64,000 nucleotides of DNA from Pseudisothecium myosuroides (lineage: Eukaryota > Streptophyta > Bryopsida > Hypnales > Lembophyllaceae). Where the stretch lies: positions 22,624,987 to 22,688,986 of the forward strand of contig OX637290.1 in assembly GCA_951799445.1 (NCBI GenBank). The letters are read 5' to 3'. Under the pieces are notes generated by a model. The model searched no databases and had not been told where the DNA came from. It worked only from the letters and a program-made list of their open reading frames with translations. Of this stretch, positions 46,987-58,132 are shown one piece after another. The first letter of the stretch is position 1. Each line of letters begins with the position of its first letter. Both the position numbers and the translations under genes were made by a program.

Positions 46987-48762
46987 TTGCACTTGAAAGT
47001 AGGAATGATGTCACCTAGAATTGTAAGCATTGGTATTAATATTTAGTTGATAGAATTTTGTCAATTGTAAACTCCCTTGAATGTTTATTGTTTTTGTACA
47101 AGTATGGTCTTCTTTTATTATTTGATATTGAAGAAATTATAGTATTGTGGAAAATGGACTCATATTTAATTTTGGTTTATGACTTTGTAGTGAAATTAAC
47201 AATAATTTGTTACCAATGTTATTGTGCTTGCACAATTGTACATATTTAATTTCTCAAGCATTATAACGTTATTTTGTCAATGCTTATAACATAATAACGT
47301 TATTTTGATGATGGTCTTGATGTTGAAGTACTTTGTTTGTTTATAGAAATGGTGACACAAATGTTTATTTAGAATTTTGATAGTTCTCTTACATGTTTTT
47401 GTTGGAAGATGAAAGCATACTAATTAATGAGATGTTGACATTGTTAAGATTGTATTCAATAAATTCTATTGATATTTGCATTTTTGGACCAATCATAATC
47501 TTGGTTCATTAGGTTATATATAAGTTTTTCATTTTCTATAACATTTGTGCAAAGTATACTCCTTTTGGCTTAGCCTTTATGTGATTTGTTTTATTTAGGT
47601 GTAGTTAGGGTAATTTAATTAATATAAATTATATGTAGATTAAAATATATAAAAATTATGTTTATGTTCTTAATGTTGAAAAGAATTGCAAAAATATTCC
47701 ATGTTGTCAGATTACAACAAACAAAAGGGTCATTGCAAGAAAGACTGTTCAAAAGCGTAGCGTTTTCCACGATGCTCATTTTTTCTTTTGAGAGGGCTTT
47801 ATAATTAGAAAATCAAATTTTTTTAAATGTAAAAAATATATTTAACGTATACACCTTTAAAAAGAAGGTATCTTAGGAAGGAAAAGCATAGAAAAATTCT
47901 CTAAGTAGGAAAACTAGAAAAGTGCAAAATCTCAAGAAAATGGATACTTGCACTATAATTTCACATTTTAATTTGTGAAAAATAGAAAAAGAAATTTGAA
48001 AAAAAACTAAAAGTTGGCCATTTGGGAATAGTTCATAGTAATGAGATTTCACCAAAATATTGATTTTAAAACCATTTTCATTGTTCAAAAATTTTAGTTG
48101 TAAATCATTAAATTTGGAGATTCTTAATGTAGTAAAAAACTCTTGACCTTACATTGTGACAAATTAACAAAAATGATTTTTAAATATAGAATGATTTTTT
48201 TTAATTTCTTAAAAATAAGGGATCTAATTGCCGTCAAGTTTGATATCCCCAAGTAAAATTTCATGTTCATTGGACTTTTGCTTCAAAAGTTATAGCGGAT
48301 GACAAGAGAGTCACTCGCTCCATGACTAGTAAGTAGGACCAATCTTTCTTGCACTGACTTAAAACTAGTGTTGGAATGCATAAATAGGATATTTATCAGT
48401 ATTGCATACAGATACTACCGATATACCACTGTATTGATATCGGATTATAGCCAAAATGGCAGCAATCATACTGCAATACTAAGCTAACTTCAGTGATGAT
48501 AAGCTTTATGGGCTTTCAGTTCCTGCATAGAGAGCAGGCAGTCAATCAACCTGGCTTACACCATGGTAAGTGGCCAAAGATCAAATAACTTGTTTAGATG
48601 GATTTTGTTGGTAATTTATGGTGGTGGTCTTAGAATGGAGTGCAGGACCAATCAGGACGGGTTGCCAGTTATTTCTTTCATTCTCGATCATGGGTTGTGG
48701 GCTCCATCGATTATCACCGAATGCTCATCCTACAATACTATTACATATCCAACACTGATGTA
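46987..48762. other. Unit 2 tail between TTAA and TA elements
   Basis: AT-rich, homologous to 20194-21256 of unit 1 apart from the insertion at 47727-48360. No gene seen. Confidence 0.5.
47727..48360. mobile_element. MITE-like insertion with CA(T/G)TGCAAGAAAGA ends, unit 2 only
   Basis: Left GGGTCATTGCAAGAAAGACT and right AATCTTTCTTGCACTGACTT form imperfect inverted repeats of about 18 bp. Flanks are ACAAACAAAA and AAAACTAGTG; unit 1 reads ACAAACAAAACTAGTG at 20850-20865. The family is unclear, with ends resembling CACTA types. Confidence 0.55.
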
Positions 48763-50096
48763 AGGTAGTATGCTCTTAAAGCGACCATTTAAGGGTTGGT
48801 TTGCCTTTTCCCATGTTTCCATGAATAGAAACATTTTTGGATCATTTTTCAGAGAAAGAAAAATGGATGCGAAATGTAACACAAGTGGTTTCATATTTTT
48901 GGAATCATTTTTTAATTACTTATGAATTTAAAAAAAAATTATTGTAGACACCTATTTGTGACCCTAGGTCTTCCAAAATCTGACCACCTGCAACTTCTAA
49001 AGTAATTTAAGTAAATGAAGGCCAATGATTGGCTCTTGCAATAAATAATGCTTTTCTCTCAATTCTCTCAATGGCTTGAGAGGTTCATTAACCCCTAAAG
49101 GACGAACATGCGTTTTTTGGCTGTATAGAAATTTTGAGCAGGTATGTGTGACTAGAGATTTTCATATTTTAAGCTGAAATTTTAATAGAAGGTGGGCGCG
49201 AGGAATATCTTTCATATGCACTAAATTTTAGGACATTTGAAAATAGGAGTCAAAAGTTATAGCCAAATATGTTACTTTTTTTTGTTATTGGGTAGTCTGG
49301 GCAGCAAAATTTTTTTGGCAAAACTTTGATTTTTTCTTTTTTTCTTATAGATTATATTTTTGTCTATGTGGAAAGCTTTGATTCATTTCATTTAGATTTG
49401 TTATGAGAAAGTTATGCACATTCTTGTCTTTGGGGCAGTTAGAGCATCTTCTTGAAAAAAATAACTTATAGGATTCATTTTTGAATGCTATTTTTGCAAT
49501 TTAAAAATAAATAAAATTCTCATGGTTTAGTTTACTTGCTAGAACAATCTCACCATTGGGATTAGTGCATTTTAGTTCCATCTAAAATATATTAATATTT
49601 TAGATTTTCCTTCTATCTCGTACCTACTTCTACTTAATAAATTTTTTAGGAATGATACTTAAGTTTTTTTGAATATTTTTTTCCCCTAGACTCTCAACTT
49701 AATTCTCCACTATAAAGATTTGAAGCTCAAAACTCTGTAGTGCAAAAATTTTAAGTTAAAAATGTTCAAAGTCAAAAAATCTAGTCCCGTAGTGTGTTGA
49801 AATACTTGTTTTTTCCACTTTAAACGCAGATATCTTGCAATCTGAGCGGTCAGAAATTTCGAAATTTTTTCCACACATTGTCATACTATTTAGGTGTAAG
49901 ATCCTATGGTTAGATGTCCAAAAAAAAACATTTTTCAAATTTTTTTACTCCTTGCTATAGAAATAGCAGTTTTGAGTGTTTTTTGGCAAAAAAAAAGGCC
50001 TTGGGCCTTTAAGGGTTAAGGATCACCTAATGTCCATTTTAGACCTATATGTAGGGTTGATTTGAAGAAGCCACTCACTTTTAGAACAGACTACCT
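48763..50096. mobile_element. TA-flanked AGGTAG element, unit 2 only
   Basis: Starts AGGTAGTATGC and ends CAGACTACCT between TA dinucleotides. The unit 1 empty site is AAAGGTAATTCAC at 21253-21265. It holds a nested TTAA element at 49092-50015. Confidence 0.7.
49092..50015. mobile_element. TTAA element nested in the AGGTAG element
   Basis: TTAA at 49088-49091 and 50016-50019; ends CCCCTAAAGGACG and GGGCCTTTAAGGG. 924 bp, noncoding. Confidence 0.65.
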
Positions 50097-51288
50097 TAAT
50101 TCACTTATTATTTGGTTTCTTTTCAACAGTTCGACATTCTCTGCCCAATATGGACCATATTCTTAATGGCCCTTGAGGACAGCAAAGCAAAGCTCTGGGC
50201 AGCAACTAGTCGATAGTTTAGTGAGTTTTTCAATTCTTCCTATCCGAGCATTTGATCCACTGTTGATTGAGTGCAAGGAGGGCATCCCCAATAATGCCAC
50301 TTTTTGCTAATGTGCTTAGTTATTACTATTATTAGATTGGTCAAATTTTCATATTCTCTTGTTGGCAAGTGAAAGGAGGTTCCAACGCACCAAAGAATGC
50401 GGCATTTGGATACTATATGCAAAAGTTATAAAGAGTCAAAGTTTTTTGGTAGAGGTTCTAAAATCATTTCTTCCACTCATGTACATATTGATTTTGGAGA
50501 TGTACACAGAGTGATTCTTGCGAATTTAGGTCAGTGGCGCATTTGGGGTGCCCACCTTAAGTTACATTGGCCCTACACCATCAGATGAATTTAATTCAAA
50601 TTTGCAGCAAGCAGAGGTTGCCACATTCATGATTTCAGATGTGCCATGGTGTACGTTGTTTGTTTCCAAATTCGGTCCCGCCTGTGATTTTAAGCCCCTT
50701 GAAATTGGGTAAATTATTTGCACTTTGAATTAATATCAACTTCCTGTAGCGTAGAGTAATTGTGACAATGCATTTTCTTCGATCCAGGGTGAAGAACTGC
50801 TCCCAGAAATCATTACATTGCATCTGGTGGAAAATGCAATAGATAAAATGAAATGAAATGAAAACTCTAACTCCTCAGCAGTAGAAACACTCACACTAGA
50901 TGTTGAGAGCTTGATACCCCTACATACTCGCCCTTACTGGAGGTTTCCAAATTGATCACAATTTTCAAAATTGCCTCCATTCTCAAAGCACAAGTCTTGA
51001 AGTGAGTCACCCCTAGTCATTTGTAGGACTCTTTAAATTTAGCTTTCCAAGCGAATCGACAATTCAGCCGATAATACAAACAAATGTAACATGAAAGGAC
51101 ACATTTATTAATAGAAGTGTTCAACGGGCGGGAGATGAAAAGAGTTTTATTTTCACACCTGACTCATTCAAGATAGTAAAAAAAATTTGTTTGGTCTTTC
51201 CATGTATTCAGGTGCAGCCAAGATTACACTCGGCAGACCTCTTTAAACGACATTAAGTACTGAAATTTTCCTGCAGACTTGTCAGATT
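50097..51288. other. Unit 2 tail, no gene seen
   Basis: Homologous to 21255-22410 of unit 1 and includes the empty site of the piggyBac-like element at 51243-51246. Frames are short and not conserved. Confidence 0.5.
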
Positions 51289-51470
51289 TTTTTATTTATT
51301 TTTCTTGAAACACATGGACAATTTCCATTGATAGGGGGAAATAGTACAAGGAGACCAAGGGAACAAGACCCCGGCGGCAATATGTTCAATTTTCAGACAA
51401 CTTAACATAAAAACACAACGGAATGCTAACAGCAACCCCAAAACGGGTAGACCTAGGAAAACTCCCCCAA
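51289..51470 (-). mobile_element. 5'-truncated LINE-like retroposon with 12-bp target duplication
   Basis: 182 bp absent from unit 1, flanked by ACTTGTCAGATT at 51277-51288 and 51471-51482. The left side is T-rich (poly(A) tail on the minus strand), and the minus strand ends with a 3'-UTR-like stretch (TTGTACTATTTC, then AATGGAAATTGTCC) as in plant L1-type LINEs. No coding sequence. Confidence 0.75.
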
Positions 51471-51519
51471 ACTTGTCAGATTATCATAGGCTATATGCAG
51501 CATGCTTGTCAAACATTCA

Positions 51520-53378
51520 AAAAATGTCAATCCTTTGGGGACAAATGGGATTTTGGCAAGTACCTATGATTGATTTTTTGTCCTGATTCTTTAAAAAAAA
51601 TTTGAAGATAGAAAAATTGATTAGCTTTGTTAGAATATAATTGATTTTTTCAATCGGTGCCTGGGAACATAAGTTATGTCCAAGTAAGCTCAAAACAGGG
51701 CAGAGGGGGGGAGAGGAGGCAACAATTTTTTTCTTTCAAGAATCCATATATATAATGGCTATACATGAATTTAATTTAATTTAATTTTTCTCATAGATTA
51801 TATTTTTTGTCTACATGGAAAGCTTTGATTTGATTGCATTTACGAGAAAGTAATGGATAATCTTGTTTTTTGGGCAATTTGAGCATCTCCTAGAGAAAAT
51901 AACTTGTAGGATTCTTTTCTGAATGCAATTTTTACAGTTTTTCAAGGAAAATAGTTGTACATGATTAAATTTGCTTGCTGGCACAATCTCACCATTGTGA
52001 TTAGTGCATTTTAATTCCATCTTAGAGATATTAATAATTTAGATTTTCCTTCTATCTATTACCTACTTCTACTTAACAATGTTTTAAAGAATAAAAATTA
52101 ATTTTTTTGAGTCTTTTTTTTTCCAAGACTCTCAACTCAATTCTCCACCATAAAAAATTTAACCCCTAAAGGACCATTGTCCGTTCAGGGGACAAATGAG
52201 ACTTGGGGTAGGTACCTACGGGCTAAAATTTTATCCTAATTTTTTGAAACTTTTTATGAATGTGAAGAATTGAGAGAGGTATGTGGCGGAAAAAAAAGTT
52301 GAAATTGGACCTTCAAGCGAAAAGTTATGCCATTTCTTGGAATGCGTGGGGACGGGGGGCAGCAAAACAAATTTGCAAAATTTTGAATTTTTTTTTTAAA
52401 TATTTTTTTTCTCATAGATTATATTTTTGTCTATCTGGAAAGCTTTGATTCATTTCATTTGACTTTGTTATGAGGAAGTTATGGACATTCTTGTTTTTCG
52501 GGCAATTAGAGCATCTTTTTGAAAAAAATAACTTGTAGGATTCATTTCTGAATGCTATTTTTGCAATTTTTCGAAAAAAAAAAATTCTCATGGTTTAATT
52601 TACTTGCTAGAACAATCTCACCATTGGGATTAGTGTATTTTAATTCCATCTAAAATATATAAATATTTTAGATTTTCCTTCTATCTCGTACCTACTTCTA
52701 CTTAACAATTTTTTGAAGAATGATAATTAAGATTTTTTTGAATTTATTTATTTTTCCTAGACTCTCAACTCAATTCTCCACTATAAAGATTTAAAGCTCT
52801 AAACGCTGTAGTGCAAAAATTTTAAGTTAAAAATGTTCAAAGTCCAAAAATGCAGTCCCGCAATGTGGTGAAAAACTTGTTTTTTCCACTTTAAACGCAA
52901 ATATCTTGCAATCTGTGCGGTCAAAAATTCTGAAATTTTTTCCAAACTTTATAATACTAGTTAGTTGTAAGATCCTACGGTTAGATGTGAAAAAAAAACA
53001 ATCAAATTGTTTTTTTACTCTTTGCTATAGAAATGGCAGTTTTGAGTGTTTTTTGGCAGAAAATAGGCCTCAGAACTTTAGGGGTTAAGCTCAAAACTTT
53101 GTAGTGCAAAAACTTAAAATTAAAAAGGTTCAAAGTCAAATATTATAGTCTTGCAATGTGTTGAAAAACTAGTTTTTTTCACTTCAAACGTAGATATCTT
53201 ACAATCTGTGCGGTCAAAAATTTTGAAATTTTTTCTACACATTCTCATACTAATTAGGTGTAAGATCCTATGGTTAGACGTGCAAAAAAAAACAATTTTC
53301 AATCTTTTTTACTCTATGCTATAGAAATGGCAATTTTGAATGTTTTTTGGCAGAAAAAAGGCCTTGGTCCCTTTGAGG
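51520..53378. mobile_element. Older TTAA element of unit 2, ortholog of the one hit by the mariner
   Basis: Right end GGTCCCTTTGAGG before TTAA at 53379-53382; left end degraded as in unit 1. It contains the mariner empty site (51636-51637) and a nested second TTAA element (52163-53084). Confidence 0.5.
52163..53084. mobile_element. TTAA element nested in an older TTAA element, unit 2 only
   Basis: TTAA at 52159-52162 and 53085-53088; ends CCCCTAAAGGACC and GAACTTTAGGGG; 922 bp. Removing the element and one TTAA gives the same length as the uninterrupted unit 1 sequence near 28190-28215. Confidence 0.68.
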
Positions 53379-53696
53379 TTAAGGAATATCTTTATATGTG
53401 GTAGAAGGTGCAATTGTTCATGACCTAAATTGTCCATTTCAGTAAATTGGTGCAATTCCAGGAGTCTAAAATTGTGACTTTCATCTATACCAAACTCTAA
53501 AAATTAGGTTTATATAGATTTGCATTACTCCCCGAAGTCGTGGAATTCCACCAAAGAAACAAAATTGATGTTGTAAACACAAACCCAAAATATATACTAT
53601 GCTTAAGTCCTCGATCCATAGTCGTGGCCAACTCAATGAGGAGAAGGTTTTTAACGGTCTATTATGACGTGTATGGAGTAGACTTCATTTGATATA

Positions 53697-55261
53697 AGAT
53701 AGCAACATCCATAGGCAGTTTTTTTTTTTTCATTTTCTATGAAGTGCCGAAGTGGCAATATAAAATATTATAGTGGTGCTCCAAATTTTAGCATTCATCG
53801 ATATATTGGGTAGAAAATATCACCTTAGTACATATCACATGTCTATAATTTTGTTTTCATCCACAATCTGGAGATTCCATCCAAATTTTTTCTTTAATTT
53901 GAAGTGTTTTTGCAAAAGACTTCAAATTTTTTTGTCATTTTTTTAGCCAAATTATTTTTTTTGGTGCAATCTGGCACAAAAAAAACAAGAAAAAAAGCCC
54001 TACCCATAAGTGTGAGTATATCCTGACACTAATTGTAGAGTTTATCTTAAAGTGCCCCCAAAGTATTTTGAAACCATGTCCATGCTTAAAGGTGGTTGAT
54101 GGACTTTTTGGTGCTAGAATCAAGGCAGATTTTCTAGAGTGCAGTTTAGGGTGGCTAAGGAGTTCTACTTTGAAAATTTGTAGAAATTAGATGCCTTATA
54201 CAAAAATTCTATTTTTCTTTTAACCCTTAAAGGACCAAGGCCTTTATTCTGCCAAGAAACACTCAAAACAGCCATATCTATAGCAAAGAGTAAAAAAATA
54301 TTGAAAATTGTTTTTTTTTTCACATCTAATTGTAGGATCTTACACCTAACTAGTATGAGAGTGCGTGGAAAAAATTTCAGAGTTTTTGACCTCACAAATT
54401 GCAAGATATCTGCGATTAAAGTGAAAAAACAAGTTTTTTAGCACATTGCAGGACTAGATTTTTTTACTTTGAACATTTTTACCTTAAAACTTTTGCACTA
54501 TAGAGTTTTGAGCTTTAAATCTTTATAGTGGAGAATTGAGTTGAGAGTCTAGAGAAAAAAAATTAAAAAAAAACTAATTATCATTCTTAAAAAAATTGTT
54601 AAATAGAAGTAGGTACGAAATAGAAGGAAAATCTAAAATATTCATATATTTTAAATGGAATTAAAATGCACTAATCCCAATGGTGAGATTGTTCTAGCAA
54701 ATAAATCAGACCATGTAAAAAAAATCTGAAAAATTGAAAAACTTGCATTCAGAAATAAATCCTCCAAGTTATTTTTTTCAAAAAGATGCTCTAACTACCC
54801 CAAAACAAGAATGTTCATAACTTTTTCATAACAAATCCAAATGAAATGAATCAAAGCTTTCCAGATAGAAAAATATATAATCTATGAGGATAAAATATAT
54901 ATATTTTTTAAATTCAAATTTTTGTCCATTTTTTTTTTGCAAGCCGAGCTGCCCCCTGTCCCCTGTTTTGAGCTTATTTGGTCATAACTTTTGTTCCCGG
55001 GCACCAACTGTGAAAAAAATTATATTCCCACAAAGCTTATCAGCTTTTCTATCTTAAAAAAAAGTTTCAAAAAATCACAAAAAAATTTCAGCCTGTAGGT
55101 ACCTGCCCGAAAACGCATTTGTCCCCCGAATGAACAACGATCCTTTAGGGGTTAAATTCATGATTTTCAATTGCTAATATTGAAAAAATATTTCTTTCAA
55201 AAAAAATTTGACTCAAACTATGGTGAATTGCTTAATTTGACAGTTATGGGTGCTCCTACCT
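53697..55261. mobile_element. TA-flanked AGGTAG-type element, unit 3
   Basis: Ortholog of 28815-30312: AGATAGCAAC to GCTCCTACCT with the same nested TTAA element. Confidence 0.62.
54224..55151. mobile_element. TTAA element nested in the TA-flanked element, unit 3
   Basis: TTAA at 54220-54223 and 55152-55155; ends CCCTTAAAGGACC and GATCCTTTAGGGG. Ortholog of 29341-30202. Confidence 0.63.
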
Positions 55262-56971
55262 TAGTGTCACGCAGTTTAATTGCAAATAGCCAGAGGCAGA
55301 ATTGCAAATCGGCAAGTAGTCAGACATGAGCCCAGAATTAGCTTTCAATGGAGTGAATCTTACCTTACAGACTCATTCATGATGCGATGTGGAAGTGAGT
55401 ACCCCCCAGTTAAGCTTGATTGGAGGTCGACATTTGGTGGTCTAATTGGTGGTCAACATATGCTCTTAGAGATGATGCATCCCCTAATACACAATGGGGC
55501 AGTCTACCTTCTCGCTTCAGTCAACTCTTACTGATATGCTTTTCCTGTAACTGGCTATCACCCTGGGAGCAGAGTGTGCTCTCTTGGGCAGCTGCCAAGC
55601 CTGAAATCAATAGAGCAGGCATTGCTCCTCCCAAGTTTGAATAGCGATGAGTTACATAAAACAGGACCGATCGGTTACATGGAAATGAGAATTCTTATTA
55701 TAATAACAGATGGCGCGTTTCAGAGGGACGAAATTGTGACTTTGAAGTGCCCAGAGCTCTAAAAATAAACTCTAGGACGGGCTGTTCTGAGCGTTCATAC
55801 AGGCGACTCAAACTGCTCTAATTTCACTGATATCCACGATTTTAACTAACTTGAGGATACCATGGAACTGAATGAATTGGGTCACGAGAACAAAATCGAG
55901 GGAAATAGCTCAAATACCACAAATTAAGCGGCCCTTGGTGGAGAGCAACAGGCCGCTTACTTCCAGTGAATGAAGAATCTTATGGAAATGCCGAACATGT
56001 GCATAAGGAGGAGCCTGTTGATATGCAATTTAATATGCAAATGCAAATGCAAATTACATTTCATGCTCCACATTGGGCTGCCCCCGGGGAAGCGCAGCAT
56101 TCACAGGGCTCACAGCAGCTGTCTGGGGAGCCATAGCGACTACTACTGAAGTGGTTTGCGTTCCAAATCCTACGTGTGGGATCAATCGACTTGTCTGTGA
56201 TTCCAGCAAACCCGAACGAGATAGAGAGCTTCGTTCCTTGGAATCGATCCAAGGCCTCACCAGAGTTCACGAAGAGAGTTATGCTAACGTTCGAGTGTGA
56301 TTGTCATCAGTTGCTCGAATGCCAAGCTTCCCGGGGAGCTAAAACGCGTGTGGAGAACAGGGCGGAGAGTGTGCAGAAAGAGCGTTGAATGCTGCGCAGC
56401 TTGGCAAGCCTTTGTCCGGGCAGCGACGAAGCCGGGATGAGGCGGGGCCCAGGCCGCGTGAAACAAAAAGTCTCGCGGCGAGAAACAGGGAAGACTTTTT
56501 CCGGACGCACCACTGTAGCAGTGGTGGTGCCGTCCTTTGCACGCCGAGCTTCCCGAGAGAGCGAAGGGAAACCTTTCCTTGTTCTCCGACGTCGTTACTC
56601 CACGCACTTGGGCGCTGCATTTTTGAGGAACGCAGTGGGCGCTGCCCGCTGGCGAAGGCCGGATTCAGGCTCCCCTGCGAATTTCGACTGGCGAAGTCGA
56701 TGCGGATGCTTGTCGATCGACGTGGAGTCTCCGCTCTCTTGGGCTTACCGACAAACTGAAGCCCTCTTCGAGATGCATGCACGAGAGCGGCGTGTATTGT
56801 GAGTTGTTGTTGCAGTACTTGTCCCAGGTTTCGTCGTCTGGCGTTACGCATCACGCTCTGGGCACTAGGTCTTGGTGGTGTGGGAGTTCGAAGTTAGGGT
56901 TTCGGTTTTGGTGTGCGGAAGTGATATGCTCGATCTTGGATACTAATGTGTGGCGACCGTCTCTCTTGCAG
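55262..56971. other. Upstream block and GC-richer leader of unit 3
   Basis: Counterpart of 30315-32394, with the uninterrupted site CCCCTAATACAC where units 1 and 2 carry a MITE. No gene called. Confidence 0.4.
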
Positions 56972-58132
56972 AGCCGTGAAACCATTGAGGGAAAAGTGCC
57001 TGCAAGCTCCGTGCGAATTCTCACCTGAAGGTACGAGTGGCTGCATTTGCATCTTTGTCGGTATGGTTGGGGTTGAGATGTTTGTCCTGATGGATTGGTT
57101 CTTGCTGAGAATTGAGTCTTGCTGACATTGTGGCAAGCAAGTTCTGATCGGTTGTCATGCAACTTGTTGATCTCCGTTGTCGTATTAGTTGGGTAGATTC
57201 TGCAGGGTAGGACTTCGCTAGTTTGTGATTTAAGATTGCTCATCCACGGGGCAAGTGGTTTGGAGTAAACTTGCCAATCACAGACAAATTCAAATCCATA
57301 AAATAGAGACTTGCATGCTCTGAAATTTGGCGTGCTTATTAAATGTCATGTTAAGATTCACCTTCATAAAACAGAATGGAAAAAGGTTTCTTCCTACCAA
57401 ATTTTTTTGCAACTTAAAAGGCAATGAGGCTGAAATTTAGGTCAGAATTCCTTCCAGTCGTTTACCGCACAGTGTGCGGTCACTGATCGATGACACGAAA
57501 TTTTGATCCCATTGCGTTGCATTTCGTTTTAAAAATGTCTGGATGAACTTTCCTTTTCTGGATTATATTTCAGGTAAAGATCAACGACTGGACGACCAGG
57601 GTTTCCAAGGTGGCGGCTTTGCATGTTAGGTTTCTGTGTATGTTGTTTCGAGCTCGCCAGCCTCGTTGTATGTTCTTCCGCTGCTGATCATGGTGAGTTT
57701 CCGTTTCAATTTTGTATAAGCTCCTGTTTCTTTTTTTCTTCTTTCTCTGGCGTTTCTTGGAGAGTTTTTGGTGTAATTTAGTGATTTAGGTTTCTGGATT
57801 CCAGCGTGAAGAAGAAAGAGCCTTGTGATTTGGAAGTAGCTCTTCTGTTGACGAGTGTCCCAATTGTGATTAATTGAAGAGTGCTCTGTTGTCGTTTGTA
57901 TTGTTAGTAGTTTAGGTTTTGCTTCAAGCTTACTGTCTTTGCTGTTTTTGCTAAGTGGTTGTGCTTTTGGCGGTACTTTCTAGCAGTATTGTGCGGGGCT
58001 GCCGCATTGTGCAGCCTCGATGACTGGTGTACTCTCTTTCTCGAGCTCTAAAGTTTAAAGTTTTATTTTGCACCTGTTTTTCCTGTGCAGGCGTTTCCTG
58101 GATGGCCCACAGTGGAAGAGGTCCTGCTCCTG
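56972..58132 (+). other. Putative 5' leader exons of the unit 3 kinase-TPR gene
   Basis: Exons at 56972-57030, 57574-57692 and 58091-58132 with conserved acceptor and donor sites. The assignment to the gene at 61884 rests only on order and orientation. Confidence 0.4.

Larger units (their letters stand above)
28711..53592 (+). repeat. Tandem segmental duplication, unit 2
   Basis: Starts and ends at the same TATACTATGC motif as its neighbours, length 24.9 kb. Relative to unit 1 it has insertions at 28815-30312, 34430-34529, 45224-46819, 47727-48360, 48763-50096, 51289-51470 and 52163-53084. It lacks the counterparts of 11218-11633, 12450-12821, about 22411-22786, 22806-24111 and the mariner. 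Confidence 0.9.
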
